This document shows, one piece after another, positions 20,642 to 34,521 of a stretch of DNA of 64,000 nt; the first letter of the stretch is position 1, and each line of letters opens with the position of its first letter. The notes under the pieces were generated by a model. That model saw nothing but the letters and a program-made list of their open reading frames with translations. It was not told the DNA's origin and did not search any database. The position numbers were made by a program, and so were the translations under genes. Source of the stretch: Solanum dulcamara (lineage: Eukaryota > Streptophyta > Magnoliopsida > Solanales > Solanaceae); NCBI RefSeq assembly GCF_947179165.1, contig NC_077238.1, forward strand, positions 76,375,257 to 76,439,256, in the 5' to 3' direction.

Positions 20642-22967
20642 TGTCATGACCCAAGCCTAGGGCCTAGACGTGACATGGCGAATGAGGAACCCGAAAGCAC
20701 CTCAAACAAGCCTCTTAGCATTCTTTTAGCCTTTCATAGGTAATGATGATAAATAGACAAGCGGAAATCATAATAATAAATCTCCAACTTACATATGTCC
20801 AACAATACCTCTAACTATTAGATTTAATGGGGCTAAGACAAGTTCCTAGCTCACCCTCAATCATAATAGAAGAAATACCATAATAAAATATCTTAACAGA
20901 TCATAAGCTAGAAAGATAAAGGAGCATTGTTCCCGGAACATGGGAACTCACCAAAAGTAGTCTTCAATGGAATATAACCTAGCCACGTGGAGGAGAACGA
21001 GGAGGAGCATCGATCCCTACATGGTGATATCATGTAGGCAAAAGAGTATGCGTTAGTACTTTGAATGTACTAAGTATGTAAGGATGCATGAACATTGAGG
21101 AAATATTATAACATTTATGTAATATGGAACATAATGTAATACATGCATAATAATTCATATGGATATACTTTAAAACATTCATTTTGTGAGAAAATAACCA
21201 TAACCGACATTTAAGACCATGCGAGCTATTACATGGAATCCAACATAACCCCCCTACGTTGGCCGGGGAGACTACTTGTCAGGTAGAACTCCGTCAATTT
21301 TATTCATTTCTTTAGCTTTAACTTTAACGACTTTCATAGATCCATTAGCCTAAGCCTACAAGGGCTCCTATGTTGGCACATAGTTAATGAGACAAGGGGT
21401 TGCTACTAGGATTTCCTTACCGAATCCCACCTCAATGCCTCATTCGATGCTAATTCAATCCCACGAAATAGTTTAATACTTCAAAATATTCATAGCATAT
21501 AACTTGAAAATTCAAACATCATATTCGGTAGAATAGCTCATTAAAACATTTGATAATTCAAATATGCAAGAATTGTCCTTATTGCATAAAGAATTCATCA
21601 TTCATATCATTTCATCATTCTTTCATTTCATAAGACTCCCTTTTTTATCATAGATATTGTTTTCATAAATATTTATTTAGAGTCAAAGCTTTCAAGTCAA
21701 ACTTTATTAAAAACATAGTAAAACTGGGTGGGTTCAAATCACTTCAACTTGCAAATATGTATGTAAATAAATATACATAAATACTTTTAAATCCATTAAT
21801 TAAAAATCATGCTTTAAACAACCCACCATGAATTTCAAGAACCTTTAAATAGATAAATAGAGGAATTACTTGTAAACCATCAATTCATACATATATAATT
21901 ATGTTGCATCAAAATAGACCAATAATCATTAGTTTAACCATGATTCATACTATTAAGTAAAAATAAGAATTACCATAAGAAAATATTACTTGAAATCAAG
22001 AGACTTAATTGAAAGAGTTTTTGGACTACATGGTGGAAGAACCCATGGATAAATACACACATAACTTAGAGTAGAGCTTAAAGAAAATAAATATAATTTA
22101 TCATATAATCAAAATAATTTAGACATGAGAGTGGAAAGAATACTCTCATTGAAGTCTTACATACCTGGAGACCGAAGCTTTAGTTGGTACCGAAAGACTT
22201 AATGAACACTCTTGAGTCCTAGCTTCTCTCCTCGCCGGAACATTTTGTGTACTACCCGGAGTATATTAATCACCGGAATAGTATTTCTTCACTACTAAGA
22301 ACTAAAACTATATTTGAGAATATGTAAAGAAGTGTATAGAGAGAAGATTTGTTTGAGAAAGCTTGATGAATAAAATGAGGAAATAAGGTGGGTATTTATA
22401 GGTGGGAAAGAGGGACCTAATAATAAATAAAATAATTATAAAGAAAAATCTGAAAATTTAGTGGAATATATTGATGTCATGGATGATGTTAAATGGAGGA
22501 CAATTTATGTCATGAGTGATGTCAAATGTATCTAGATCTTTCTATGGTAGGTGAAATGAGTTATCTTTGACAGAATACTCTTTTTGGGAGCTGGTTTGAA
22601 TAAGATAAATTCCTTATTAGGATTTGGTGTCTTCATAAGAATTGTAGATATGGAAGTCTAGTTTCATATCGTTCAGGAATCAACCAATTTGGATAAACCT
22701 ACAGTGAGATATGATGTTTCTTCTATAAACACTCATTTCCATCACAGCATCCTACCTTACAAAAATTAATTTATTTGACCTACTTAACCTCTGAATCTTA
22801 AAATATGGTCTTTATAAAGGTTGTAGGTAATGATCTTGTGGTTACTCAGAAATTTGAATCACTCAATTTAGATATTCCTATGAAACGTTATGCCCAAAAT
22901 ACAGAGGCTGTATCATGTTTAGGCAAAAATTAAAACATCGTATACAACGTTTTTAGGGGATGTTACA
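20642..22967 (-). repeat. 3' LTR of G1 (2,326 bp)
   Basis: On the minus strand it runs from TGTAACATCCCC to GGGTCATGACA. The minus-strand TATA is CCTATAAATACCC (near 22390-22405), inside an imperfect palindrome. It is nearly identical to the other LTR; the extra base is in a C-run near 21250. Confidence 0.95.
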
Positions 22968-22985
22968 TTATCTCCCCCTTGGGAA
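22968..22985 (-). promoter_or_regulatory. G1 polypurine tract
   Basis: On the minus strand CCCAAGGGGGAGATAA directly precedes the 3' LTR. Confidence 0.8.
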
Positions 22986-23170
22986 CATTCGTCCTCGAAT
23001 GAGAAAAGACTTAGCTTGATTAGAGTAGAGTGTTAACAAACAACCTATCATTAATGCAACAGTGTAATTTAAAATATCATTTAAAATATATTTCATAATT
23101 TTGCAAGCATATGACAAGAAAAGTTGAGATGTAAAGATTTCAAGTAATTGAGCAAGGGCAACTTAATACC

Positions 23171-26100
23171 TTAGGTTTGGGTAGAGGGGAAAAGATGAGG
23201 GTATCTCTTAATCATATCCATTTTCGCTTCCCATGTTGCACTTTCTATTTGTTGATTCCTCCAAAAAACTTTAACAGATGCAACTTCTTTGTTCCTCAAT
23301 CTCTTAACTTGCCGGTCCAAAATTTCCCCAGGAACTTCTTCATAGGTCAAATTTTCTTCAATATTCACTACTCCCATAGGTACAATGGAACTAGGATCAC
23401 CCACATATTTTTTCAACATAGATACGTGAAACACCGGATGAACCATGGCCATTTCCAATGGTAATTCCAACTCATATGCAACCTTACCAACACGTCTCAC
23501 AATTCTATAAGGCCCTACATATCTAGGGCTCAATTTCCCTTTCTTGCCAAATCGAACCACACCTTTCATGGGTGAAACCTTCAGATACACCCAATCATCT
23601 ACATTAAACTCAAGATCCCTTCTTCTAGTGTCAGAATAGGACTTTTGACGACTTTGAGCAGTCTTTAACCTTTCTCTAATGATCTTCACCTTCTTTAAAG
23701 CATTAAGTACCAAATGGGGGCCCAACAAGGTCATCTCGCCTACTTCAAACCAACCAACTGGTGATCTACATCGTCTCCCATACAAAGCCTCAAACGGCGC
23801 CATCTCAACACTTGAGTGGTAACTATTATTATAGGCAAACTCGATGAGAGGTAGATGATCATCCCAATTCCCTTTAAACTCCAACACACAAGCCCTTAAC
23901 ATATCCTCTAGTGTTTGAATCGTCCTTTCGGCTTGCCCATCCATTTGAGGATGGAATGCTGTGCTCAACTTTACCTTAGTACCGAGGCCTTTTTGAAATG
24001 ATCTCCAGAAGTGTGAAGTGAATTGGGTACCACGATCCAAAATAATGGATAATGGCACACCATGCAACCTCACCAACTCTCGAATATACAACTTAGCATA
24101 GTCTTCAGCACTATAGGAAGTTTTAATTGGTAGGAAGTGAGCTGACTTAGTCATTTTATCAACAATTACCCAAATCGAGTCATGACGCTTCCGGATATGA
24201 GGCAAACCCACTACAAAATCCATATTCACATCTTTCTACTTCCAAGTAGGGATTTCAATGTCTTGAGCTAGTCCACCCGTCCTTTGATGTTAGGCCTTCA
24301 CTTGTTGGCAATTTGTACATTCGGACACAAACCTTGTTATGTCCTTCTTCATGCCACCCCACCAATACAACTCCTTTAAGTCTCGGTACATTTTTGTTGA
24401 ACCGGGATGAATGGAGTATCTAGAATTATGAGCCTCCATCAAGATCAAACTCCTTAGGCCATCCACATCTGGAACACATATCCGACCTTGGTAGTATAGA
24501 ACCCCATCTCCCCCTTGGGAAAAGACCTCTATCTTCTTTTCCTTTACCAACTTCTTTAACTCAATAAACTTTGGGTCAAGATCTTGCTTTGTTTTAACAT
24601 CCACCACCAAAGAGGATTCAGACCTATTTTGAACAACCATACCCCCATCATTAGTACTACCCAACTTCACTCCTAATCTAGCCAATCGGTGAACATCTTT
24701 CACCAACTCCTTCTTCCTTTCATCCACATGGGCCACACTCCCCATAGACACTCTACTAAGTGCATCAGCAACCACATTGGCTTTACTCGGATGATAGTGC
24801 ACACTCATGTCATAGTCCTTAAGGAGTTCTAGCCACATCTTTTGCCTTAGATTAAGGTCCTTTTGGGTGAACACATATTGAAGACTCTTATGATCAGTAT
24901 ACACATCCAGATGCACCCCATAGAGGTAATGCCTCCAAATCTTCAGAGCAAAAACAACGACCGCCAATTCAAGGTCATGGGTAGGGTAGTTGCGCTCATG
25001 CACCTTTAATTGCCTAGAAGCATAGGCTATTACCTTGCCTTTTTGCATTAAGACACAACCTAAACCAATCTTTGAAGCATCACAATAAACTACAAACCCT
25101 TCTAATCCTTCTGGGAGAGTCAAAATAGGAGCAGAGGTAAGTCGATCTTTTAAGGTCTGGAAACTCTTCTCACACTCATCTGTCCATATGAATTTGGACT
25201 TCTTTTGGGTCAATTTTGTCATAGGAGATGAAATGGAAGAAAAGCCTTTGACGAACCTTCTATAGTACCCGACTAGACCTAAGAAGCTCCTAATATCTGA
25301 AGGAGATAATGGTCTAGGCCAGTTTTTTACTGCCTCTATTTTCTTAGTATCAACCTTGATTCCATCACCGGACACTACGTGACCAAGAAATGCTACCTCC
25401 TTTAACCAAAATTCACACTTACTAAATTTTGCAAATAATTGTTTATCCCTCAATGTTTGAAGCACAACTCTCAAGTGATTTTTATGTTCTTTCTCACCCC
25501 GAGAGTAAATTAAAATATCATCAATGAAGACTACTACAAAGGTATGAAGGTAAGGTTTGAACACCCTATTCATCAAGTCCATAAACACCGCCGGTGCATT
25601 CGTCAACCCAAAACTCATCACCACAAACTCATAGTGACCATACCTTATTCGGAAGGCTATTTTGGGAATGTCACACTCCCTTACCCGTAGTTGGTGGTAG
25701 CCGGACCGAAGGTCGATCTTGGAGAAGTGACCTGCCCCTTGTAATTGATCAAACAAGTCATCTATTCTAGGGAGTGGGTACTTGTTCTTAATGGTCATCT
25801 TATTTAATTGCCGGTAGTCTATGCACATTCGAAGTGACCCATCCTTCTTTCTTACAAATAGAATGGGAGCACCCCATGGCGAAATACTTGGTCTTATGAA
25901 CCCCTTCTCTAACAAGTCCTTTAATTATTCCTTCAGCTCTTTCAATTCTGCTGGGGCCATGCGGTAAGGAGGAATAGAGATAGGTTGGGTATCGGGGAGG
26001 AGATCGATACCAAAATCAACTTCCCTTTCGAGAGAGACACCGGGAAGGTCATCAGGAAAGACATCGGGGAATTCATTGACTATAGGAACTGACTCAAGAG

Positions 26101-27733
26101 AAGGACTTTTGGAGTTGACATCCCTAACCCTCACAATATGGTAAATACATCCCTTAGAAATCATTTTGCGAGCCTTAAGATAAGAAATAAACTGACCCTT
26201 CACCACCGAATCACGACCCTGCCATTCAATAACAGGCTCATTTGAAAATTAGAACTTGACTCGATGATTCCTACAATCTATGGAAGCATAAGATGCATGT
26301 AACCAATCCATCCCAAGAATGACATCAAAATCTATCATTTCAAGCTCAATGAGATCACAAGGAATAACTTTATGCAAGATAGACACAAGGCAACCCCTAT
26401 AGACCTTTCTAGCAATAACTGACTCACCAACAGGGGTAGACACCAAATAATGCTCTAATAACATTTCAGGTAAAACATCAAATCTATTTGCAAGGAATGG
26501 AGTAACAAAAGATAAATTTGCACCCGGATCTAATAGTGCATACACATCAAAAGAAAAGACCTTTAACATATCGGTAATGACATTGGGTGCATCCTCAATC
26601 TCTTGTCTTCCATGCAAGGCATAAAAGCGGTTGGTGCGTTGGACACCTCCTTGGACTTGTTGACCATGAGTAATTTGTCCTTGAGTCCTACCACCACCAT
26701 CTCTACAATCCTTAGCATGGTGGCCCAGCTTGCCACACTTAAAGCATGCATTAGAGTCGGCTAAGCATTCCCCTTTATGAGTCCTTCCATACTTCTTGCA
26801 AGTGGGGAAAGTTTGAGTAGCAACATTCTCTCTTGGAATCATTGGTTTACCACTCTTGTCCTTGTTGAACTTTGGAGGAGGAGTATTGGTGGAACCTTGT
26901 CCCATAAATCGTTGCCCACCTTGGCCTTTGCTATTGTTACCATGATCGGACCTTTAAGGGTTAAACCCTCCACCATCCATTCTAGCCTTTTTGAACCCCC
27001 TTGATCTCTCTCTAAGCTTCTCTTCTTCGATTTGTTCTGCGTAAGTCATTAACCGAGAGATGTCCATCTCCTTGAAAAACATGGCCGTTTTGCACTCTTT
27101 GGACACCAAGCTTGAGACACCGGAAATAAACTTGCTCATCCTAGCTCTTGGGTCGGAGACCATGAAGGGAGCATACTTTGACAACTTGGTGAATTTGAGA
27201 GCATACTCCCTCACGCTCATACTTTCTTGACAGAGGTTGATGAACTCTTGGATTTTGGCCTCCCTTAGCTCCAATAGAAAAAAGGGGTCTAGGAAGGCAC
27301 CTTTGAACTCTTCCCATCCAATCGACCCTATTTCTTCATCCCTCTCAACAATCCATTGTTCGTACCACACTCGAGCCACACATTTGAGTTGATAGGCCAC
27401 TAGCTCAGCCTTCTCATTTGGTGGTACACCTATGATAGCCATAATCTGGTACACCTCATTACTGAACTCCATAGGGTCCTCATTTAGTTTAGAACCATCG
27501 AACTCGGGCGGATTCATCCTTTGGAAATCCCGAATCCTAGAGGATGGATTTTGCATTTGGGGAGGTGGAATACCTAGATTCCCCTGGTTGGCTACGACTT
27601 GAGATAACAAAGTAATAACACTGCGAAACTCAGCATGGGTTACCCCATCCTCATAATGTTGGGCATTGGGAACCGGAGGAGTTTGGTCCTCATCGTCAAC
27701 CCTTACTCTTCGAGGTGGTCATCCACGAGTCAT
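23171..27733 (-). pseudogene. G1 Gag-Pol polyprotein with six in-frame stops
   Basis: A single frame of 1,521 codons without any frameshift runs from ATG (27731-27733) to the normal stop. In order: Gag capsid ('FDGSKLNEDPMEF', 'YALKFTKLSKYAPFMV'); zinc knuckle 'CFKCGKLGHHAKDC'; aspartic protease with 'LLDPGANLSFV'; reverse transcriptase with '[10 protein letters not shown]', '[12 protein letters not shown]' and intact 'FIDDILIYS'; RNase H ('[11 protein letters not shown]', '[18 protein letters not shown]'); integrase zinc finger and core ('LDRGTQFTSHFW', 'HPQMDGQAERTIQ'); a chromodomain-like tail ('EILDRQVKRLRNKEVASVKVFW'). Stops are at 27719-27721 (codon 5, TGA), 26954-26956, 26249-26251, 25925-27, 24290-92 (all TAA) and 24236-24238 (TAG). 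By comparison with G2 or obvious sense codons, most are C-to-T or G-to-A changes (CGA, CAA, TGG). Confidence 0.95.
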
Positions 27734-27932
27734 TATCTAGAGCACACAAAATGAGTCGTTAGTTAAAGGAAAGCTTAGGATGCTCTAAGGCATGACATGA
27801 ATTTGAAAGAAGTGAATTTTTTTCCTAAACGCCTTATAGTCTCCTATTCATAATTGTGGCGCGCTTCACAACCATGAACAAGACCCTATTTGATGCGGTA
27901 TGTTGGACTCCAAGGATCATTCAAAACCTCGG

Positions 27933-27945
27933 GCTCTGATACCAA
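27933..27945 (-). promoter_or_regulatory. G1 primer binding site
   Basis: Four bases after the 5' LTR the minus strand reads TTGGTATCAGAGC, a perfect initiator tRNA-Met site. Confidence 0.9.
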
Positions 27946-27948
27946 GTT

Positions 27949-30273
27949 TGTCACGACCCAAGCCTAGGGCCTAGACGTGACATGGCGAATGAGGAACCCG
28001 AAAGCACCTCAAACAAGCCTCTTAGCATTCTTTTAGCCTTTCATAGGTAATGATGATAAATAGACAAGCGGAAATCATAATAATAAATCTCCAACTTACA
28101 TATGTCCAACAATACCTCTAACTATTAGATTTAATGGGGCTAAGACAAGTTCCTAGCTCACCCTCAATCATAATAGAAGAAATACCATAATAAAATATCT
28201 TAACAGATCATAAGCTAGAAAGATAAAGAAGCATTGTTCCCGGAACATGGGAACTCACCAAAAGTAGTCTTCAATGGAATATAACCTAGCCACGTGGAGG
28301 AGAACGAGGAGGAGCATCGATCCCTACATGGTGATATCATGTAGGCAAAAGAGTATGCGTTAGTACTTTGAATGTACTAAGTATGTAAGGATGCATGAAC
28401 ATTGAGGAAATATTATAACATTTATGTAATATGGAACATAATGTAATACATGCATAATAATTCATATGGATATACTTTAAAACATTCATTTTGTGAGAAA
28501 ATAACCATAACCGACATTTAAGACCATGCGAGCTATTACATGGAATCCAACATAACCCCCTACGTTGGCCGGGGAGACTACTTGTCAGGTAGAACTCCGT
28601 CAATTTTATTCATTTCTTTAGCTTTAACTTTAACGACTTTCATAGATCCATTAGCCTAAGCCTACAAGGGCTCCTATGTTGGCACATAGTTAATGAGACA
28701 AGGGGTTGCTACTAGGATTTCCTTACCGAATCCCACCTCAATGCCTCATTCGATGCTAATTCAATCCCACGAAATAGTTTAATACTTCAAAATATTCATA
28801 GCATATAACTTGAAAATTCAAACATCATATTCGGTAGAATAGCTCATTAAAACATTTGATAATTCAAATATGCAAGAATTGTCCTTATTGCATAAAGAAT
28901 TCATCATTCATATCATTTCATCATTCTTTCATTTCATAAGACTCCCTTTTTTATCATAGATATTGTTTTCATAAATATTTATTTAGAGTCAAAGCTTTCA
29001 AGTCAAACTTTATTAAAAACATAGTAAAACTGGGTGGGTTCAAATCACTTCAACTTGCAAATATGTATGTAAATAAATATACATAAATACTTTTAAATCC
29101 ATTAATTAAAAATCATGCTTTAAACAACCCACCATGAATTTCAAGAACCTTTAAATAGATAAATAGAGGAATTACTTGTAAACCATCAATTCATACATAT
29201 ATAATTATGTTGCATCAAAATAGACCAATAATCATTAGTTTAACCATGATTCATACTATTAAGTAAAAATAAGAATTACCATAAGAAAATATTACTTGAA
29301 ATCAAGAGACTTAATTGAAAGAGTTTTTGGACTACATGGTGGAAGAACCCATGGATAAATACACACATAACTTAGAGTAGAGCTTAAAGAAAATAAATAT
29401 AATTTATCATATAATCAAAATAATTTAGACATGAGAGTGGAAAGAATACTCTCATTGAAGTCTTACATACCTGCAGACCGAAGCTTTAGTTGGTACCGAA
29501 AGACTTAATGAACACTCTTGAGTCCTAGCTTCTCTCCTCGCCGGAACGTTTTGTGTACTACCCGGAGTATATTAATCACCGGAATAGTATTTCTTCACTA
29601 CTAAGAACTAAAACTATATTTGAGAATATGTAAAGAAGTGTATAGAGAGAAGATTTGTTTGAAAAAGCTTGATGAATAAAATGAGGAAATAAGGTGGGTA
29701 TTTATAGGTGGGAAAGAGGGACCTAATAATAAATAAAATAATTATAAAGAAAAATCTGAAAATTTAGTGGAATATATTGATGTCATGGATGATGTTAAAT
29801 GGAGGACAATTTATGTCATGAGTGATGTCAAATGTATCTAGATCTTTCTATGGTAGGTGAAATGAGTTATCTTTGACAGAATACTCTTTTTGGGAGCTGG
29901 TTTGAATAAGATAAATTCCTTATTAGGATTTGGTGTCTTCATAAGAATTGTAGATATGGAAGTCTAGTTTCATATCGTTCAGCAATCAACCAATTTGGAT
30001 AAACCTACAGTGAGATATGATGTTTCTTCTATAAACACTCATTTCCATCACAGCATCCTACCTTACAAAAATTAATTTATTTGACCTACTTAACCTCTGA
30101 ATCTTAAAATATGGTCTTTATAAAAGTTGTAGGTAATGATCTTGTGGTTACTCAGAAATTTGAATCACTCAATTTAGATATTCCTATGAAACGTTATGCC
30201 CAAAATACAGAGGCTGTATCATGTTTAGGCAAAAATTAAAACATCGTATACAACGTTTTTAGGGGATGTTACA
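27949..30273 (-). repeat. 5' LTR of G1 (2,325 bp)
   Basis: This LTR is upstream of gag-pol on the minus strand, TGTAACATCCCC to GGGTCGTGACA. It should hold the element's promoter (TATA near 29695-29710). Confidence 0.95.
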
Positions 30274-32061
30274 ATATGTTTCTTCATAGTTGACCTCGGG
30301 TCTTTGAGAGAATCCTTGTGCAACAAGGCGTGTCTTGTATCTTACAATTTTATTTCTCTCATTTTGTTTTCGCACAAAAACCTATTTATATCCAACTGGT
30401 TTTACACCTTCAGAAGCTTGGACTACAGGTCCAAAAACCTCACGTTTAGCAAGTGAGTCTAATTCTGATTGAATTGTCTTTTGCTATTCTGGCCAATCAC
30501 CTCTTTGTCGACATTCTTTGATGGATTTAGGCTTAAGACTTTCACTATCTTTTATGAGGTTAAGTGTAACATTATATGAAAAAATATTATTGACCATAAT
30601 TTTCGATCGATCTACATTTATCTCATCACCGGTAGAACTTATTAAAAATTCTTTATTCACTTGAGTCTCGATTCACTGATTTCTTTAGAAATATCATGAT
30701 TACTCAAATCTTGACCTTTTTCGGGAGGTTCTTTTGTAGTATCATTTTTGTTATTCCTTAAACTTCTCTTTCTATGATTTTTATCCTTTGAACCCAATGG
30801 TCTACCATCTTCAGGAGTGTTTGGGATTCAGAAGCTATGATACTAGTAGATTGTCCTTTTGGGACATCAATTCGGATAGCCACATTCACTATAGGGATAT
30901 GTGACTTAGTTATCCGTTGAAATCAGTAAATACATCTAGCATTTGATTTGCTATTTTTTGTAAGTGGATGATCTTCTGGACCTCCTTCTTACATGTGCAG
31001 GTACGTGAATCAAAATGAGATAGTGATAAAACTTTTCACGCAATTTCTCTTGCGGGTTCCTTATCTCTCCCTTAATGGCGGGAAATTTGTTTCATCAAAC
31101 CAACAATCCGTAAATTGAGTAGTGAATAAATCTCTAATCAACGTTTCAATATATCGAATTATGGAGGGTGAGTCAAACCCAACATAAATACCCAACCTTC
31201 GTTGAGGGACCATCTTTGTACGTTGTGATAGTGCTACAGGCACGTTAACCGCACAACCAAAAATTCGTAGATGGGCTATATTTGGCTCATTACCAAATAC
31301 TAATTATGACGTAGAGTATTTATTATAATGTGTCAGTATGAGACGTAAAAGTGTTGCTGGATGTAAAATAGCATGATCCCAAACAGTATTTGACAATTTT
31401 ATTTTTATTAGTAGAGGTCTGACTATCAATTATAGGCATTTAATAAATGACTCTGCAAGGCCATTTTGAATATGAACATAAGCAAAAGAACGTTCATTTT
31501 TTATCTCAATTGATAAACAATAATCATCCAAAGATTGGAATGTAAATTTTCCAGCATTATCTTGTCGAATAGTCATAATTGGATAATATGGAAATTGAGC
31601 CCTTAATCTTATTATTTATTCTAACAACTTCGCAAACGTCAGGTTGTGAGATGATACGAGGCACACATGAGATCATCTAGACAATGCATCTATTACGATC
31701 ATAAAATATCTAAACAATTCACTAGATGGATAAATAGGTCTACATATATCTCCATGTATACGCTCACAAAAGTCAGGAGATTCGATGCCAACCTTCAGGG
31801 TCGATGTTCTGGCAAATAATTTGCCTTAATAACAACTAGCACATGAAAATTCATCATTCGTAAGAATCTTCTAGTTCTATAATAGATGTCCAGCTAAATT
31901 TTTAAGGATTCGTTTCATCATTATTGATATAGGATGACTTATTCGATCATGTCATAGCACAAATGTATTTAGATTAGTAAACTTTTGGTTTATGATCATA
32001 TGTATTTCAATTACACTAATTTTTGCATAATATAGAACAGACGACAAAGTTGGTAATTTTT
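30274..32061 (-). pseudogene. Copia A: RT N-terminus and integrase (broken)
   Basis: This continues Copia A between the two Gypsy insertions and aligns with positions of B around 45060-46825. The longest remaining frame (31061-31243) encodes an integrase C-terminal block, with 'RTKMVPQRRLGIYVGFDS' and 'DCWFDETNFPP'. The linker and RT start are recognisable but carry frameshifts. It ends at 'GGTAATTTTT', where G2 entered. Confidence 0.85.
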
Positions 32062-32329
32062 TGTAACGACCCGTTAGGTAATTTAAAAAATGAGCACTTC
32101 CTTTTCCATAAAAGACCCTTTTCGTATATTTGAATAGAGAATTTTGGACTATTCGGTAACTTCGGTTAATTAGTTGAGGAATAATTTTAGAGAATTAATT
32201 TAACTGATGGCCTAAAGTGTTAATTTATTTGTGTTAATTTATTTAATATCATATACCACTTTTCTTATATTTATTAAAATTGGTTTGTAGAATTTATAAA
32301 TTTTAATACATAATTAGTTTGGAAAAGGG

Positions 32330-32386
<57 letters not shown>

Positions 32387-34316
32387 AATATTGATGGCAT
32401 AATGCCGTCAGATGTAAACAGCGGCGGCAGAAAGTCTAAACAAGAAAACGAACCAGAAACAAGAAAAACAAATATACGGAGGAAGAAAAAAAAAGAATAA
32501 AGGAGAAGAGAAAAATAGAGATTTTCATTCTAAAGCGTTGAGATAATTATTCTCCTCCTTTCCATTAAATTTTCATGTGATTATGAATATATTTTTAGAG
32601 TATATTGGTGGAGAAACAATGTTGAAATAAGAAAATATGACCCTAGGGTTCTTCATATAAAATCTTGATTTGAGGGTCGAATAACGATCTGTTTTAGCTA
32701 AAATTTGACATGTGAATTTATTTTATCATGAGTGAACATAATCGAAAAGAAAATTTCAGATTTGACTTCAATGACATGGAATGAGTTAGTTCCCGAATTT
32801 TGATATATTAAAATAGATAATTAAATATTAGGTATATTAGATTTTATGAATTCCATTAAATTTATGAAATTGGGGAAATAAGAACCTAACACGAGGCTTA
32901 AAATTTGGAAATATGAGAGTTGACATGTTATTTGACGTCAACATTAAGAACTTGATTATAGATTTGGGTAGGTTTTGGGTCTAGGCTAGACATATAATAA
33001 TATGGGTGTTGTTAGTTTCGAAATCTTATTGTGGTTATTTATTTGAATAGATTACATTGATTTGAAGACCCAACGAAAAGGGAAGGCTCAAGTACTGAAG
33101 TAATTGCTTGATTAATTAAGGCAAGTGGATTTCTAAACGTCAGTTTAAGCTTGTAGATGCTTGTATTTCCGTGTTATGTGTACTAGGGAGTAATGAGTAT
33201 TAGACTGAATTATTGACTATATGATTAGCCTTAAAAAATGGAGATGAGGGATGTAATATGATGATCTAATGACATGTATTGGTGGAATTGATATGTTGTG
33301 ATTGTGGATTTATTTTGGACATGTGAAATGACTATGTTAATGTGAGATAGGAAAAATTATGGTTGTTGTCATATTATTATCGTGAATTATATGAACATGA
33401 ATTATTTGTATTCGTTTTAACATATTGTGTTGAGACTAAAAATGATATGAAATAAAAGGGGTCGGGCCACACGCTCCGTGGCAGGTATTATGAAACAAAG
33501 GGGTCGGACCATACGCTTCGTGGCAGGATATATATATTGAGGGGATGGGTCATATGCTCCGTGGCAGGTTACATGGACAGAAATATCCCACATGGGTTTC
33601 GGACTGTGATTCAGCGGATATGTACCGATAGGACATACTTGCATCATTTCCTTGCATTGCATTGCACCTTTCTAATATTTATGAATGTGTGTTTACCCCT
33701 ATATTGCTCTATGTGTTTTGAAGTTGATTTGGTATGATTCATTGACGAGACTATTAATGAGTATTTGTGGACTGTATTACTGTTGTTAATGTACAAATGT
33801 AGAGTTGGGCTGATTTTATGCAGGTAGTAGTTAAGGAGGTTCAGTTGGGAGGACAGGAGTACTTGTATCTATTAAGTTTTGCTTAGTTTTAGCTATCCAC
33901 TTGCTGAGTACCATGTTGTTTGGTACTCACCCCTTGCTTCCACACTCGTGTAGATTGTGAGCCCGGACCTGCTTAATCTCCTACTATTTTCTACTACATC
34001 CAATGCTATCATTTCGAGTGTTGAGGTAGCTGTTACATCCATCCAGTGGACACCTCTTACTCTTTTATTATGTTTTAGTCCTATTCTAGAGAAAAGACAT
34101 TGTGACTGTATTCTCTTTTGTACTTCGGTAATGTATTAGTGGCTTGTACACATGATAACCAGTCGTGGGGGATTTTGAGATTATTTATTTGTTTTTGACT
34201 AAGTTAAACCTTGCTTTATCTCAATTACTTCCGCATTTACTTTCCGTTGAGTTTTAGGCTGACTTATCTCGGTGGGTTGAGATGAGTACCATCACACCTG
34301 GATTCGGGTAGTGACA
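32062..34316 (+). repeat. 5' LTR of G2 (2,255 bp)
   Basis: It runs TGTAACGACCCG to GGGTAGTGACA. Features are an (AT)n(AG)n microsatellite at 32332-32386 and three imperfect 42-bp tandem units starting at 33458, 33500 and 33541, each containing a 'GCTCCGTGGCAGG'-like, CpG-bearing core. Point differences from the 3' LTR are clearly more frequent than in G1. Confidence 0.9.
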
Positions 34317-34319
34317 AAA

Positions 34320-34331
34320 TGGTATCAGAGT
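34320..34331 (+). promoter_or_regulatory. G2 primer binding site
   Basis: TGGTATCAGAGT, three bases after the LTR, matches the initiator tRNA-Met site with one mismatch at the end. Confidence 0.85.
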
Positions 34332-34521
34332 CCCAGATTCATAGGTCTCACGTGTATACAAGCCAAGTCTAAGTAGAGTCTTGAAGATCGGTACGAAAAC
34401 GTCTGTACTTATCTTTGAGAGGCTATGAGGACTTTTAAGAAATTTTCCCTTTGTTCTTTCACTTTCTTTCGTGCGTGGTTACTTATGTTGGTACTGAACT
34501 TTCGCGTGTCCTTTCTGACAG

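Larger units (their letters stand above)
20642..30273 (-). mobile_element. Gypsy chromovirus G1 (Tekay/Del-like), complete, nested in Copia A
   Basis: The 9,632-bp element is flanked by a perfect ATATG duplication (20637-20641 and 30274-30278). It has two LTRs of about 2.3 kb, an initiator tRNA-Met primer site, a polypurine tract and one gag-pol frame ending in a chromodomain-like region. That points to the Tekay/Del chromoviruses. LTR copies differ at about eight positions that I can find, one of them a 1-bp indel, so the insertion is recent. The frame nonetheless holds six stop codons. Confidence 0.95.
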
